Shown here: positions 11,481 to 24,654 of the stretch, piece after piece
How the letters are laid out: every line of letters starts with the position of its first letter
Numbering within the stretch: position 1 is the first letter of the stretch
Assembly (NCBI GenBank): GCA_028564705.1
Contig: JAPXFQ010001351.1
Coordinates: 434,001-498,000 of the forward strand
Direction: 5' to 3'
Source: Apricaphanius iberus
Lineage: Eukaryota > Chordata > Actinopteri > Cyprinodontiformes > Aphaniidae
Length of the DNA stretch: 64,000 bases
The notes under the pieces: model-generated
The model's input: the letters and a program-made list of their open reading frames with translations, nothing else
What the model was told of the DNA's origin: nothing
Database searches by the model: none
Made by a program: the position numbers and the translations under genes

Positions 11481-12713
11481 CAACAGAACAAATTCTTCGG
11501 TGAACATGCATAATGTAAGAGTTTGATGTATTCCTGGGCTATGCTGGCCTCATCTGTTCATAAACAGACTTAAGGTCGCATAACACAAATGCTTTCTTTT
11601 TCAGAGAGATGTGAGGGGTGTTAATGTGAAGAAATGACACTAAATCTCCATTTAAATGTTTTTAATACTACGTAATGTAGATGTTAATTCAGTTCATTGG
11701 AGAATTATGGCAGAGAGAGCTAGAGAGAGGTGCTTGTCAAGCTCATTCGCTGGGTATTAAAGCACTGTATGTGAGAGGGGATATGCATACATCAACACGT
11801 CAACACTTCTAGTTTGTGGGGGCTGTGGGAATGTGTGAGTGGATGTGTCTTTTTGCAATGCAACAAAAGTGCTATATTAAATCTGAATAGGAACCTATCA
11901 GAATAATTCAGCCCTCTTATGATTACTATTAGCAAAAACCAAGAAACCTCTAAATTGTAGATTGATTAGGAAGCAGTGTCGTAAACCTAAGTATGTGCAG
12001 TAAGAACATTTTTAAACTGAATTCTTTAAGTAGCACATCTGTTGTAATCACAGTCTTGTCCGCGAGCAGGCCCTGCTTCTGCAGTGTAATAACCAGTCCT
12101 TGGTTTGCTAATGAGCGTCTAAAATGAGAGAGTCTGGTGTGCTGTTAAATGGCACTGCGAGCTGTGAGGTTCTTATCCTAACACTTAAAGCTGACTTGAT
12201 CTTCTGTCTTTACTCCTACCAGCTGCTCTTCGCTCTGACAGACACAAGCACATTCCTTGAAAAGAAGACTCAGGTTGAGCCGTTTACCTGCCAATCAAAG
12301 CTGGAAAGGTCAACCCGCTCCACCCCGTCCTTCCCCCAGGGGACAGCATGCTTTCGCAATCTCACCTCATCATGGGTTGCGGGTCTACGGCTGAGCTGTG
12401 CCACGTGTGTTGATGTAGGATAGCACGTCAGCATGTAGGCAAGTGCAAAACGCTGTCTATAAGGGGCCTCGGTTAAGTTTAAAATAATCACCGGAGCTGA
12501 AATTTTCAAGGCAATGCATAGCTTTCAGAGCACCAGGACTCAATTCTATATTTAAATCTTAGATGCACCAGGGTTATTTACAGCTAGGAACACTATCCAA
12601 CACCTCATTTTGCTGAATGCATATAAAAACTGCCAACTTAGTGCTGAGACGGTCAGAATTACTGTTCCTTCTGCTTAGGGCTTATGTCATGATACATGCA
12701 CATGTCTCTCTAG
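11481..12713. other. Unassigned single-copy stretch
   Basis: No gene or transposon is recognised. The part at 12050-12530 is compositionally balanced and stop-poor on both strands (99-codon plus and 79-codon minus frames that overlap), which may be another non-coding conserved block. Confidence 0.4.
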
Positions 12714-12741
12714 TAGAATAGAATAGAATAGAATAGAATAG
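12714..12741. repeat. (TAGAA)n pentanucleotide repeat
   Basis: About five copies of TAGAA sit directly against the start of the SINE-like repeat at 12742. Confidence 0.9.
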
Positions 12742-13030
12742 TTGGTTGCAAGAAAGTCTTGGGTTTGAATCCTGGGCTAGAGTCTTTCTGCATGGAGTTT
12801 ACATGTCCCTGTGCAGGCATGGGTTAACTCTGGGTACTTCTAGCTTCCTCTAATGGTTCAACACAAGGTTAACTGGGCTCTTTAAATTGTTCTGAGTGTG
12901 TGTATTCACGTTGTCTTTCTTTTGTGTGTCAATGTTCCTCTGTATGCCCTGTGATGGATTGACGACCTGTTCCAGGGGTTGCCTCACCCCTCACCAATTG
13001 ATTCCTGCACCCCATACCCCGCGCAAGTTA
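12742..13030 (+). mobile_element. SINE-like teleost repeat, copy 1
   Basis: The order of blocks matches a very common fish repeat: GGGTTTGAATCCTGGGC (B-box-like, 12770s), TTTCTGCATGGAGTTTACATG, GGGTACTTCTAGCTTCCTC, a TTAACTGG...TCTTTAAATTGTTC block, and GCCCTGTGATGGATTGACGA with a CCTGTTCCAGGGGTTGCC end. The same block order appears at 22625-22965 on the plus strand and 47463-47715 on the minus strand. The A-box part is missing at the left, so this copy is 5'-truncated. Confidence 0.7.
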
Positions 13031-15548
13031 TAGATATATGGTAATAGACAATGAAATATTTTTTATAAACTTAGATATAAAGGTCAAGACAAAAGACCAA
13101 AATATTTTTTTTCTTACAAAAGTCACTTCTAGTTCTAGCTGTGGTGGTGAGGCCAGCACTCTGTTAGCCATCTTCGTCCTCAGATCCTCCAGCTCTGGCA
13201 TGCTGTCCCACTTTTTGACTGTCCCTTGTTCTTACATTTTTGCTTGTAATGTAAGTCCGTATTTCCTATTCACCAGACGAGAACCTCTTCCCCGGCTTGT
13301 CATAATCCCACCCCGATACCAGGTGTGACGGAATCCTACATGACTTGGCAAAAAGAAGAAACGCCAATGCCGAAGTTCAGCTATAGGTGATCTTTTATTG
13401 TGCTCATCTTCAGGTGAATCCCCCCCAAAAAAACACAAAGAAAAATGCAGTCTGTTTACAAAGGACGTTCACAGGCATGCAAAAAATGGCAATACCTTTG
13501 GAGCAGTTCAGAGACAATCCCCCTTCTTTGGAACCTGCTAGAATTCGACTCTGATAACAACAACAACAACCACACCCAACAGAACACAGCTTCCTTTTAA
13601 AGACCTGGCTCCGCCCCTAAAAAAAACAACACATAACTTTCCCCTCCCCAGACAAACGTTTTAAATCCCAGATTACCCAAATAAATTCTAAAATTCTATA
13701 AATCAATAATCAAAGTAAATAATTACAACCATAGCAAAAAAACTAACAAAAAAATTAACCCACAAATCACAAATACTACCAATATATCCTGATGATGTCA
13801 TCACTACCTCATCACATGACTTTCAATCCAGGAACTACTTTAGCTCTAAATATTTTCCACACTTCCCTTTAATCGGTTAACAACTCAATAGCACAGAAAA
13901 TAACCTGGAGAATTATAATTTCAGCAAATAAAACAGAAACTTTGTGTGTGCACCCACAATGAATAATTTCAGGTCATACTGAAAAAAAAACAAATAAGGC
14001 TTTTCTGTTAGAAAAAGGTGTGTTCTAGTAGATATCCTTGCTGCTTGCTCATTTAAGTTTGAAAAGTTATAAGACGGGCTGAGCTCGTGATGGCCCCTCC
14101 ATCACCATCTAATATAACAGTTTCACCAGATTTACACAAAAAATGTCAAACTTTGCAAATCACTTTTTTCAGCTCAAAATTCCTTGTAATAATACAAAAA
14201 GGAAAAGACATTGCAAAAAAAAAAGCTAGACAGAATGGGTGGAGTGCAAATATCTGGCCAGTGTAAGTTGGGTGTCGGGTCTTTGATGCAACATCAACCA
14301 TCGGACTGATGAGAGATCTTCACACGAGTAGGCAATTTTTACAACAGGCCATCAAAGAAATATCGAGGGTTCTACAGTGGAGTAGACAGAGGCTGTGGCT
14401 TTAAAGAAAGGACCATATCTTCTCTCCAATGTAGCAAGGCTGGACAAATACAGAGGGGAACTGGGATGCCAGAATCCTCCTCTGCCTACTGTGAGCCTAC
14501 TTGAGACGTCATGGGCATAATGAACAAAACGTCATGAGACGTAGGAGGACAATCTCAACCGCAATAATGTTCTGACTCCTTACACATAAAGGGGAAGCAG
14601 CACAAGCCTACTAGATGGCTACCTATGCAGCCAGATGTAAACTGGGCACACTGAGGAGGATGCCTCGCATAGTTTTACTATAAATGAGAACACAATTATT
14701 ATTCCTCCTATTGCTGAAATACAGTAACATAATTATTATTTCACTGACGACAATTTTATTGTATAAAATCTATTTATCTTTATTCTAATTTTCTAACTCA
14801 AAATCAAAAATATAACAAAACAACTGTTAAATTTAGAATTACTTTTTAGCGTGCTTGTTGTGGAGAACATTAGGCATTTTGACTCTTTATGAATTTGGAT
14901 GAATACCAGTGACCTGCTGGAAGATACACCTTTCACTCAATCTCCTTTTATTTGCAGCATTGAAGCGGCATGCAATATGAGGATGGCATGTTAGTTTTCC
15001 AGCTGACATAACTTTTTGCATGGAAGGTGAAAGGCTCATTCTCTAACATCTGACGGATCCAAACAATAAAGACCTATATATACTCTGTTCATCTTGCTTG
15101 TGTTCTGAGCATGACATACACCTCTATAAAATTCACATTTGTGGACTCGCTCTAAGAAAGCTAGTATGCTGACATTGCAGGTAGCATACAAAGATGCGCT
15201 AAGAATCGTACTTAAGATACCAAGATGGTGCAGTGAAAGTGGAATGTGTGTATGTGTATATGTCAGTATATGTCAATACCTTACCAGCAGTTTGAAGGAA
15301 TTTGATGTATACATTTATTTATCGCTTGGGTAGCTCTGAAAATAAGACCATTATGACCTTTTCCAACATATGTTTTAGTGTTGTCCGCTATCAGTCTTAG
15401 CTATGGCGATGCTGATATAACATTGGGGTTTATGTATACGTGTGCTGGCTAGCACTTCTATTGGTTTGATTGATCATGTGTATGATCATAGATCTCATGT
15501 ATTTATGTATGCTGTCATTGTTTGTTGAACTACAAGTCTATAATAAAG
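13031..15548. other. Unassigned stretch, possible old retroelement debris
   Basis: No gene is recognised. Around 13330-13640 there is a compositionally distinct piece with an (AAC)n tract near 13556. Around 14370-14560 the plus strand reads like a decayed coding tail (QRLWL followed by several stops), which may be LINE-derived, but I cannot assign a family. Confidence 0.35.
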
Positions 15549-15566
15549 TGTCCTATCCTATCCTAT
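15549..15566. repeat. Short (TCCTA)n tract
   Basis: Three copies of the pentamer TCCTA/TATCC follow an AATAAAGTG motif. This could be the 3' tail of a small retroposon, but no body was recognised upstream. Confidence 0.6.
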
Positions 15567-18289
15567 ATTTATATATATACAAAGATGCTGTGACATTTCC
15601 CTGCAGTGGTCTAATCTGAGTTAATACCGTTAAACAATGTAGCACCTGATTGTTGGCTTAGTGTGGGACTTGTAGTCGCCTGTTGTGGGCTTTCGTCTTT
15701 TTGAACCAGCATTGCTGGGCAGTGGAGGGCCTTGCTGAGAGGGGTGTGGTGCACAGCTATGTTGGGGGTGCTGAAATTTGTGCTCCTAAGTCTTTTTCCT
15801 TGTCCTTTTCTCAGCAGGGCCCTGTTGCCACCTTCTTCTCAGCCTGTGGCCCCCTCCCTTCGTCCTCTAGATGACAGAGGAGCCGTCGGAGCAGCTGGGG
15901 TTAGGGATGCTTGTCAGCGGGGCGATCATGTGTCCTCTGAGCCTGTCTCCAGTCTGTCCCATTGCCATGTCGACTGACAGCCAGCATCAGCTGATTATCG
16001 CCAGTGTTGCAGTAAAAGAAACCCACTTTGGCAGTGACAGGCTTATGACCTGCAAGACATGCTCATATAGAGTAACCAACACTTCATCCAGGGGCTCAAA
16101 ACGTGTTACCCTAGCCTTGAGAACACACTACTGGGCAGATAGTCTGACACATTAGCAATCTGTTTAAGGTTAAAGGATCAAATTGTAGCTGCAGTCATAA
16201 ATTGCATCTGTTACACATACAAGATGTTTGTGCATTTGTACACTGTAATTGAACTTGATAGCTTTTTTTTAACATGGTTATAGCATACCTAATGTCATTC
16301 TAAACATATCTATGGAAATCAGGTGTTATAGATACTTAAACTAAAAGTTTTTTTTTTCATCACTGAACTATGGCTTTTTGTGATGTTTAAAGGTGTTTTA
16401 TTGCAGACCAAAGGGAAGTTGTGAAAATGGCAGTATATGAGCATAACACTCTCGCTAGTTATTTTAATCCTTAGTGGCCAGTCATGCTTGATGTTTGTAT
16501 ATTTTGAGAATCCCAGAGAGGTTAACACCCCCTGTTCACCTAGGTTCAGACAGACTACTGGTGTCTGATATCAAACTGAATTAAAGCTATGTCAACACAT
16601 CCAATCCCTCACCCTACCCCCACCCGACCCAAACCCAAACAGTCAGTTCGTATCTGTGGCCAACTATACAGTCCACCCCCTTACATACACTACTATTTAT
16701 TATACTAAACATTTCGCGGTTTCCCATTTATTTTCAGTGCTAGTTTTCAAATGTTCTTTCCTTTTTATCAAAATTAAAACAATAAAAATCACAAACCTAT
16801 TTTTAATCTCGGCCAAAGATAAACTAATATTCCATATTGTGTGCTTCATTTCCTTTTTTACTTTCATGTAAAACACATTGAATTACCCTTTTGTTGAAAG
16901 TGTGTTATAAGGATAAAAATAATTTGCCAAATAAAATAAAAATCAGTTGATGATTTCAACTGTTAAGGCAAAAAATACTTTTGAAACATAATTGAAAAAT
17001 GAAATCCCTCCTAAATCAGTTTGCGATAACTAGAACTTTATCCCACTCTTCTTTGCAAACATTTTTTTTTAAATAGATGTTTATTAAGCTATTGTGTTAT
17101 ACCAAGATATTATCATCTTACCAAATAAGGACTGCTAAAATGACTTAGACTAGCTAACCATTAGCAAGAGTGGAGAAGTTAGCATCTGCTTGGAGCTTCC
17201 CATTCGCACTCAAGGGCTATTTCACATTTTGCTTTGAATACTTACATCTTGTCTAGTTCAAGTGATCCAGGTGTTTTGTATTTGTTTTATTGTGTCACAA
17301 CAATCCCCACTCAGCTGAACACCAGCAGCTGCCAAGCTATTATGTAAAAGAAGCCCAGTCCCAATGGTGAGGTGAACTGCCACCTACCCGCCCAGTGATT
17401 TCAGCCTGAATGAGACAACGTGGATGTCCTCAGACTCCTGTTGTTCTGTGGATTGCCTTTGTATGTTGCTTGTTAGGCTGCTGAAAGCTTTGTGTTTAGC
17501 CCCAGAAATAGAGCCTTGAAGGTGACACCTGTCTCAGAGGTTTAGAAGGTGGGAGGGTTGGACATGTGTGCCGCACTATGTTGCTATAAATACGCAGCGG
17601 CCGTGACAGCTCATAGAGGAAACAGCTGAGAAGGGAGGCTTTGCTATGCTGCATACCTCCTGGTGACCCTGTCACTTCCATAGAGGTCTTAATTACTCTG
17701 CACTGGCAGCTCACCTCAACTTACTTCTGAAGCTTTGAGACACAGGGCCCTGTCAGAGAAAACTGCTGTACTTTTCCATTTGAACTAAGAGAAACGTGTA
17801 AACACTTTATTTTTTTTATTTATTTTTTTTGCTCTCCTTGACAAAAGGCTTTAAAACAGTCTTTCACATTTTTGGAACATCAATCACATATCCTGTAAAT
17901 ATTTTAGACCTGTATATTTAGGAACAACTTCACTGGAAATTCAACAGACACAATGCATCCTGATTTATGTTACTTCTTTCTTTAACTTGAATACTAGAAA
18001 ATGACGGATAATAAATATGTTGCTACAATAGGCATGTGCAGGTGTCAGTATCAAGATATACAAAAGTTTCACATTTTACAACTATATTTTTAACTGAATT
18101 AAATAAAATGTCAGACTAACATAGTGCTCCCCCTCTCTGACCTATTTATAGCTGGTTAGATGGCTGAAAGAGGGATACTATATTTTGCCCTTACTTACAA
18201 GACAGTTTAGCTGTTTTGAGATAATTGTAGATGAAAAAAAGAACATAAAGTAACCTCTATGAAGTCATTGTCCACAATCATTTTCTGCT
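15567..18289. other. Unassigned stretch
   Basis: No gene, RNA or transposon family is recognised. The 15.6-16.15 kb part carries several overlapping plus-strand frames of 60-95 codons in a GC-balanced stretch, none with a recognisable domain. The 17.15-17.76 kb part is similarly balanced and may hold non-coding conserved sequence. Confidence 0.4.
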
Positions 18290-18465
18290 GTCTTTACTGG
18301 AGGTGTGGACTTGTGATGAGTCATTACATGTAAGACTTTAGATTTGACTTTAAAAAAAAAAGGTTTAAAGACACGTGACTCGAACTTGACCTTTTACACT
18401 AAAAACTTGGGACTTTACTTAGATGTGGACCTGTTTACTTGAAATCAGCCAACAGAAACTGCTTC
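18290..18465. repeat. CAAGTC-type repeat fragment, inverse orientation
   Basis: Words such as GACTTGTGA, GACTCGAACTTGACC, GGGACTTTACTT and GTGGACCTG are the reverse-complement style of the CAAGTC-rich repeat at 7.5-8.5 kb. It is preceded by a 'aggtgtggacttgtgatgag' style edge typical of that family in fish. Confidence 0.5.
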
Positions 18466-19336
18466 CCTGTACATTATGGGCCTGATTTATCAAGATTCCT
18501 AATAATGACCGCAAAATCAGTGCAGTGCAAAAAATGTGCCCGAGTGGGTTGTCCTTGATTTGCTGGTGATCTACGAAGATTGCGTGAGCAATTCAAAACA
18601 GGCGCAAGGAGCAGTATTTAGATGAGGAGTTTGCAACGGCTAACGTGAGCTGCGCCATGGCTAGAGAGAGGAGAAATATGTGCATGGACTCATGATGAGT
18701 CTTTGGCCAAAAAGAAAATGAAAGTGTACTGCTGTGTGTGTTGGGGCTGTCATGTTGTGAATCATGTTTTTTGTTTGTCAGTAATAAATGTAATGCATAA
18801 ATGTAATGCATGTGGTGTACATGCACCGCTCTCTTCTCCATGTTCATGTCCATATTCTACTAATGTTGTTGAAATGTACCGTACTTTATCATGGCCTTTA
18901 TTAAATGTCAAGTTGCAGTAGAGCACATTTTTATGTTGAAAATATGCAATCTGAAATGTGTGAATCTTGTTTTTACAATGTCATATATGTAGCTTAATTG
19001 TCATTGTGATACTGTACATTATTACTACATTTCATTAACTGTAACCCTGGAAGATTATAACCACTCCGGTGGAAACGAATGAGGATCCATGAGGAGCGCA
19101 GTGAGTTATGATGCGTCTCTGGGGGAAAAAGACTGGTAAATATTTACATGACCGCATGTTTATGGCCATTAGCGTGTTAAATACTATTAGGCTATATTGT
19201 GTGTGAATGACATTTTTTTGTTTGTCAGTAATAAACTTATATTGAAAGTGGTTGTGCACAATTAAGATATGCCTTTCAGAGACTGTAAAATAAGATGCTA
19301 AAATAGCTGCTGCTAACATTTTGATGTTAAGTAAGG
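18466..19336. other. Possible decayed DNA-transposon region
   Basis: The part at 18480-18720 resembles, from memory, Harbinger-type non-autonomous elements of fish, with a 'tgatttatcaa' style edge and a GTGCCCGAGTGGGTTGTCC core. A 20-base word, TTTTTTGTTTGTCAGTAATA, occurs at about 18768 and again at about 19214, so the region contains an internal duplication. The family assignment is weak. Confidence 0.3.
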
Positions 19337-19429
19337 GTGTATTCAGACCTGCACTGTTTGGTCCACTTTAAATGGACCAGATTTCTTTTGGAACGCTGGT
19401 CCGGACCTTTTATGCAGGTGTGAATACAC
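19337..19429. mobile_element. 93-bp palindromic MITE
   Basis: A 17-base terminal inverted repeat with one mismatch: GTGTATTCAGACCTGCA at the left and TGCAGGTGTGAATACAC at the right. The interior also contains a smaller palindrome (GGTCCA...TGGACC). The terminal sequence resembles the ends of the 432-446 bp MITEs at 7.8 and 34.1 kb, so it may be a very short relative. Confidence 0.6.
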
Positions 19430-20690
19430 ACAAACTAATTCTGCTGCAGATCAGATTACCAGACCAAGACCACCTAAAAAAGGTGGTGCCTACTTATTTA
19501 CCTGTTCTCCTCTTAATATTTTGTTTCTTCTGATCAAAACACCCATATTGCATATTACGCATGGTGAAAAGCACTAAACGGATTGTGTACGTTCTGCTCT
19601 AGGTTTAACAGGTGCAATGCTCTCTGTGTCATGTCAGTAAAATAGTTAGAGGCTATCCTGCACAGGCTTTTAGTTTTATGTTTCAAAGTTTAATTAATAA
19701 AACAAAATGGTAAAGAATGCCAAGAAATAAAAGCAATAAAATCACTGGTATGCTTTTTTCCTATTCATTTTGATATTCTGTTTATTCCAATGTTCCCAAC
19801 CACAGCATTTGCACTTTTATATAATTACACAATGATAATGTCATACCAACTCATGCTTACTCTGTTACTGCATTTTGGAGGATTCAGTCAGATGATCAGT
19901 TTCTAATCTTATACTAAGAGTTGCAGACCGTAAAACAAGCAATGCTTTGGCATAGTGTGGATGACCTCTGTTAGCCTCTGAATGACGTTGGTAGCTTTAA
20001 CAGAGTGTCCTGGCATGGCGGTACATCTTTATCACCTTTACAGGCTTAACAGCAACTTATAATTGGGCCCAGTGTTTCCATGATCAGGTTTCAATGCAGT
20101 CAAGGTCAAGAATGTGTTGCTTTTATAGATCCTGAAGATCAGAGTTTACTTCTTTGTCCTAAAGCATCTCATTGTTGCACAGTTTAATAACAGATGGCAT
20201 CCTTTCCGCATTTTCAAATGTATGTCACATTCCTGGCAAGATAAGTGCCTGCTAGTCACCCTGAAATAATTCTTCATGTTTCTCCTGCAGAGCCTCAGCC
20301 AGCTCTCTTCCCTGACTATGACGGATGCTGTTGTGCTGCCTTTATCTGGACCCAATAGTGTGCTTATTTGTGAGAGTGTGACACTAACTGGCACCAGTGG
20401 ATAGATTACCTAATACAGTCCAAGCACGTTATTAGACCCTGGGGCGCTGGCTAAGTCACTCAGAGTTCTGTTTCTGGCCTTTTAATTATTCATCAAGGTA
20501 TTGCCTGGGATGTAACCTCAATTACTGCGGGCTGCAGGGCCAGGTCACGTGTTGTTAACACTGTGTTGTGATCAGAGCCACCACAGGGAAAGCTGCCAAC
20601 GGGATGAAGGGCTCTGTGGCTTGGCGCTCCACCCACCACCAAACGATTGGCTTACATCTAACAGGATGTTGGCTGCTCAAATGCAGGAGA
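19430..20690. other. Unassigned stretch
   Basis: No gene or known repeat. The segment at about 20400-20640 is complex and balanced, with TTAATTATTCATC near 20481, and could be regulatory. Confidence 0.4.
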
Positions 20691-20704
20691 GGGGGGGGGG
20701 GGGG
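20691..20704. repeat. 14-base G homopolymer
   Basis: Fourteen consecutive G, preceded by GAGA. It lies 107 bases before a longer G run. Confidence 0.9.
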
Positions 20705-20811
20705 CATTCAGTAAATTCCCCACAGTCACAACGAGTATACCAGTATGGTGTAAATAGTGTAAGCCAAAGCCTGATGGGTGTGACACATCTGTATGAATCT
20801 GATAGGAGACC

Positions 20812-20837
20812 GGGGGGGGGGGGGGGGGGGGGGGGGG
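20812..20837. repeat. 26-base G homopolymer
   Basis: Twenty-six consecutive G. The run could form a quadruplex and is prone to sequencing and assembly error, so the exact length should be treated with caution. Confidence 0.9.
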
Positions 20838-22624
20838 ACAGCTAGAAGAATTTAATAAGTCAAGAGGAGGGTAAGGTGGGAGATATTGTTCTTGGGCCCA
20901 CCTCTAGTGGGCAGACATACTTTGCACCTTCAGTTCTGTAATAATGAAAGCGGTGGGAGGGAGAGATGAACTGGCAGCCAAGCAATACTTGACATAAGGA
21001 CACAGGGATGAGAGCCTGGTCTGATCTGAGTGGCTGAAAGATGGCAAAATTATCTCTAATTTTCCATCAAATATTTTCCATAAACAGGATTGTGTTATTA
21101 CATATCTATTAAGAAAAGGAGTTATATATACTCAACATTTCTGGATCTCGATTCATGCCTTAATAAGACACTTGCATTTGCATTCATAACATCCATCAGC
21201 TTGAACTGCCAGAGGTGAACTCGTGTCCTTCCTTCAGATTTCTTGAGAGTGATCAGACATCCCATTTCTTGGTTGATTTGAGGCAATCATGTGTGACTGT
21301 CCCCAGTGCCTGCCTCGCTCTGACAACCATGCCATGCATATCCAGGTAGTGGTAATGAGAGCCGCTGTCATGGCGAGCTATGACTAACAGCATTTTCATG
21401 CTATGTTAAAAAAGGACTGCTGCCTTATTAGAGTCCTTTCCCTGAGGCCACTCCTACCTTTATCATCTGGCTCAGAGGCCCTTAAATCCAGCAAACTGGG
21501 ACATGCTTATCTGAAGGTGGCAACTCTAAGGATGTTTTTCCCACCTGTGTTATCTATGCCAAAGCACAAATACTCCTCCATCCATCATTGTAGTAATCTG
21601 ACATGACACCTGCCTATTCTGGGGCTGAGACCTGGAAAAAATTAATACAAAATCATATTAATGTTTTGGGAAAAAATGCTTATTGTATTAACTTATTAAT
21701 AAAATAAATATTAGTTATTAGTCTAGTGCCACAGGCTCGCCCAACTATTAAATGCCAGAATATTTCTTGTTTGTTAATTCTGTCTCATGAAGAGCCACCC
21801 AGTTGCTGTCAGTGTACGACTTACTCTGGTTAAGTGAGTTTAAGATTGCTAAATATAAAAGGTGAGTGCTTCAAGCCTGATGCCTGTTCTATATTTGAAG
21901 CGTTGGTTTTGAAATAAGAAAGGAAGTAGTTCTGGATTTCTCTTGTTTTGTTGACAAAGAGGATTAGGTTTGTAGGAACTGTGAGAAAAGAGTAACTGAC
22001 TTAATTTTTGTCCCTAACATCCCTGAAGTTAACATTTGTCTTAAAATGTCATATATGCAGTAAGCTAAATGTGTTTTTTTAATGAGGCTGAGGTCTATAT
22101 GGTTGTTTTTACTTTAAAATAAAGCAAACAAAAGATCAAACCTGAACTGGGTAATGCACAACTGAACAGAAATCTTTTAAAACACTGTTTAAAATTTGTG
22201 ATAAATTTGTCTGTGAAAACAAAACCATGTAAAATCTTTACAAACTTGGTATTAGGACCACCAAAGAACATGAAAAGCATAAAAAGAGTTGTAGGCTTAT
22301 CAAACGTGATCTGGAATATTCTACAATGGTTATAGATTCTTTAAAACAGATTTTAATTTTTGAACTTTTTCTTTGTGAAAACAAACAGGGATTCCTGGTT
22401 TTGCCAAAAAATAATGAAAAAAATTAATCTCAATTTGTCACATTCTCATTATATTATTTATTAAGTACCATCTCATAAGATGCACACAGAGGGTTCTAAA
22501 CTGAGGCCAAAACCAGCCAGTGCCTCTGTAAAACTGTTCCGTGCTCTTGTTAAGGCTCCTGTACTTAAGCGATAATACCATATCTATTACTTATTATGAT
22601 ATGCGCTGCTAAAAAATATAAAAA
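20838..22624. other. Unassigned stretch
   Basis: No gene or repeat family is recognised. The segment at about 21190-21620 is GC-balanced and complex compared with the AT-rich DNA on its right and may be regulatory. The rest is low-complexity AT-rich DNA. Confidence 0.4.
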
Positions 22625-22965
22625 ATATAAATAATTCGTCCCTTGGTTCCTGGCCTTGGGTCTTTCTGGATGTAGTTTGCATTTTCTCCCCATAGATGTG
22701 TGAGCTCTACCTAGGTACTCTGTTTTCCTCCAACAGTCCCATAAAAGTACTGTTAGGAAATTGGTCTTTTTATATTGCAATAATGTACAAGTGTGTGCAC
22801 GTATATATTTGTTTGTCCAGTGTGTCTCTAAATTCCACTGTTATGTACTGGCAACCTGCCCAGATCTTGCCACTTCCAAAAAATGCTGGAGATAACCAGC
22901 AGCACCCCGGCAAACCTTCAAAGAAAAGCAAGTATGGTTAATTGGCGGATGGATAAATTGGAAGC
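22625..22965 (+). mobile_element. SINE-like teleost repeat, copy 2
   Basis: Same block order as 12742-13030: TTTCTGGATGTAGTTTGCATTTTCTCC, GTACTCTGTTTTCCTCCAACAGTCCC, a TTAGGAAATTGG block, TGTTTGTCCAGTGTGTCTC, GGCAACCTGCCCAG and a GGATGGATAA end at about 22950. Strongly diverged, and the tRNA-like head is missing. Confidence 0.65.
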
Positions 22966-23269
22966 TAAGAAACCTGGTGATGTTTTTTAATAATATGTGT
23001 TTTTAGATATGTTGGGTAAATTATCTGTATCAGAGAACCTGACTAAACTCAACTCTAATACCTGTTGCTTGTGATAGCAAAGTGAGTTTAGCCAAACTAA
23101 ATAGATTTTATAATTTTTATTTTTATTTTGTAAACAGTTTTACATTGTTCGATTAAATTTTTTTTCCAAGTATAACCATTTTGAGCTATATTCAGTCAGG
23201 CCAAGGCAATATTTTGTTTTATCTCTTACTACTGGTAATGCGCTCATTGTTCCTGACATGACGGGTTCT
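22966..23269. other. Unassigned stretch
   Basis: Short AT-rich spacer with no recognised feature. Confidence 0.5.
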
Positions 23270-24645
23270 CAGTGGACTCAAAAAACTGCAGAACACCAAA
23301 ACACGGAGACAGGTAAGAATTAAAATGAACAATAACTTTATTTGAGGAAATGGACATCTCGGGAGGAACCAGGAGCGAGCCATCAGCTGGGAGAACACGA
23401 CTGACCATGAAAGAGGGAGAGAAGGTAAGTGTTGGGATATTGAAGATGGGTTATGCTGAGGAGAAAAAGACCTTACTTGTTGTTGACAAGGGAGAGGCTT
23501 GGAGTTACGTGGGTTAGGATCTGTGACTGAGTTTCGCTGAGGGTGGCGAGTGGTAATTCAGTCCCGTTGAATATGTTGCAGGGAGGTGAACCATCCAGAG
23601 AGGATGACTGCTCATGGAAGCAGAGGTAGCGGACGGTAGTGATGTTACCTGTGACACCAGCAATTCGAAGCTTGTATCACAAAAACGAACCACTGCAAAG
23701 TGGAGCAATGTGTCGGAGCTTGATTCATCTGCTGATAGTCACGTGACCAGTGAAGTCCGTAGCTCTGTTTCACACATACACACACCAACGTGACTGCACG
23801 TGACATTGGTTCAAATATTTGGTTTGAGTCATGAAAAGGGTTGCACTATTGTTAGTGCTTGTAAAATTGAGGTGCTTAGAGAATTTCCCTGAGAAGTTGT
23901 TGTTCACACAAAGAATACAGATTTTATTGGATTTAATTTCATGTGTAAAATACCATACATTTTTATTATACGGTCCCAGGGAGGGTTTTTGAATGATTTA
24001 TTTATCCATCCAGTTAAATCCACAATTCATCTTCTACAGAGTGAAATTGGCTATGAAAACATTTGCAATTCAATGTCTGCACCAGCAGATGTACTCACAG
24101 AGTTTTGAAGCATCGAGCTATGAACCTTTTTTCAATACAATTGGATTGAAAGCTTAATTGGTTCAAAAGGTTTCACATTAGCATCACTAGCAGACGGGTA
24201 GGCGAGCAAGGGACCGGTGGAAGTTGAGTCTGACGAGAGAACCAGGCAGGAAGCGGGGCAGAGGCTGACCAAGTAGGAACCCAGACTGAGAGCCTTTGTC
24301 TTGGGAGATCTCAGAGGGGATCCACCAGGAATCCAGGCACAAACTGCAAAGGAGAATCGTACGTAAGAAGGACCCTTGAAAATGTTCTTACTTGAACACT
24401 GGGAGTAACTTCGGGCAATGTACCACGCTAGTTGTGAGAACCATCTGGCATCAGCTTCCTGTCGCTCTCCTTTCAAGCCAGAGGTTGATGTGGAACCAAC
24501 GAGAAGCACCTGGTGACTGCTGCCTGCCATGCCCTAGAGAGAAGATTGGAGAAACACATACCAAACCCCAGCACGCAACCACAGATCCAAACAGATCCAG
24601 GCTAGATGTTGTTCAGGGACAACTCAGAACCATAAAGGCCAAAGT
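23270..24645. repeat. Unclassified dispersed repeat, copy A
   Basis: Shares an ordered series of motifs with 26270-26905: an AACTTTATTT block near 23330, a GGGAGAGAAGGTAAGTG block near 23410, a TACGTAAGAAGG/TTCTTACTTGAA hinge at 24360-24395, and AGAACCATCTGGCATC near 24440, followed by GCACCTG(G/C)TGA and GCTGCCTGCC(A/T). The 132-codon minus frame inside (24132-24530) is not recognisable and is probably incidental. The class (LTR-derived or DNA element) is unknown to me, though related sequences seem familiar from other teleosts. Confidence 0.55.
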
Positions 24646-24654
24646 CTATTCGAA

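Noticed and set aside
24132..24530. 132-codon minus frame as a gene
   Set aside because: It lies in a dispersed repeat with a diverged second copy at 26.3-26.9 kb that does not keep the frame.
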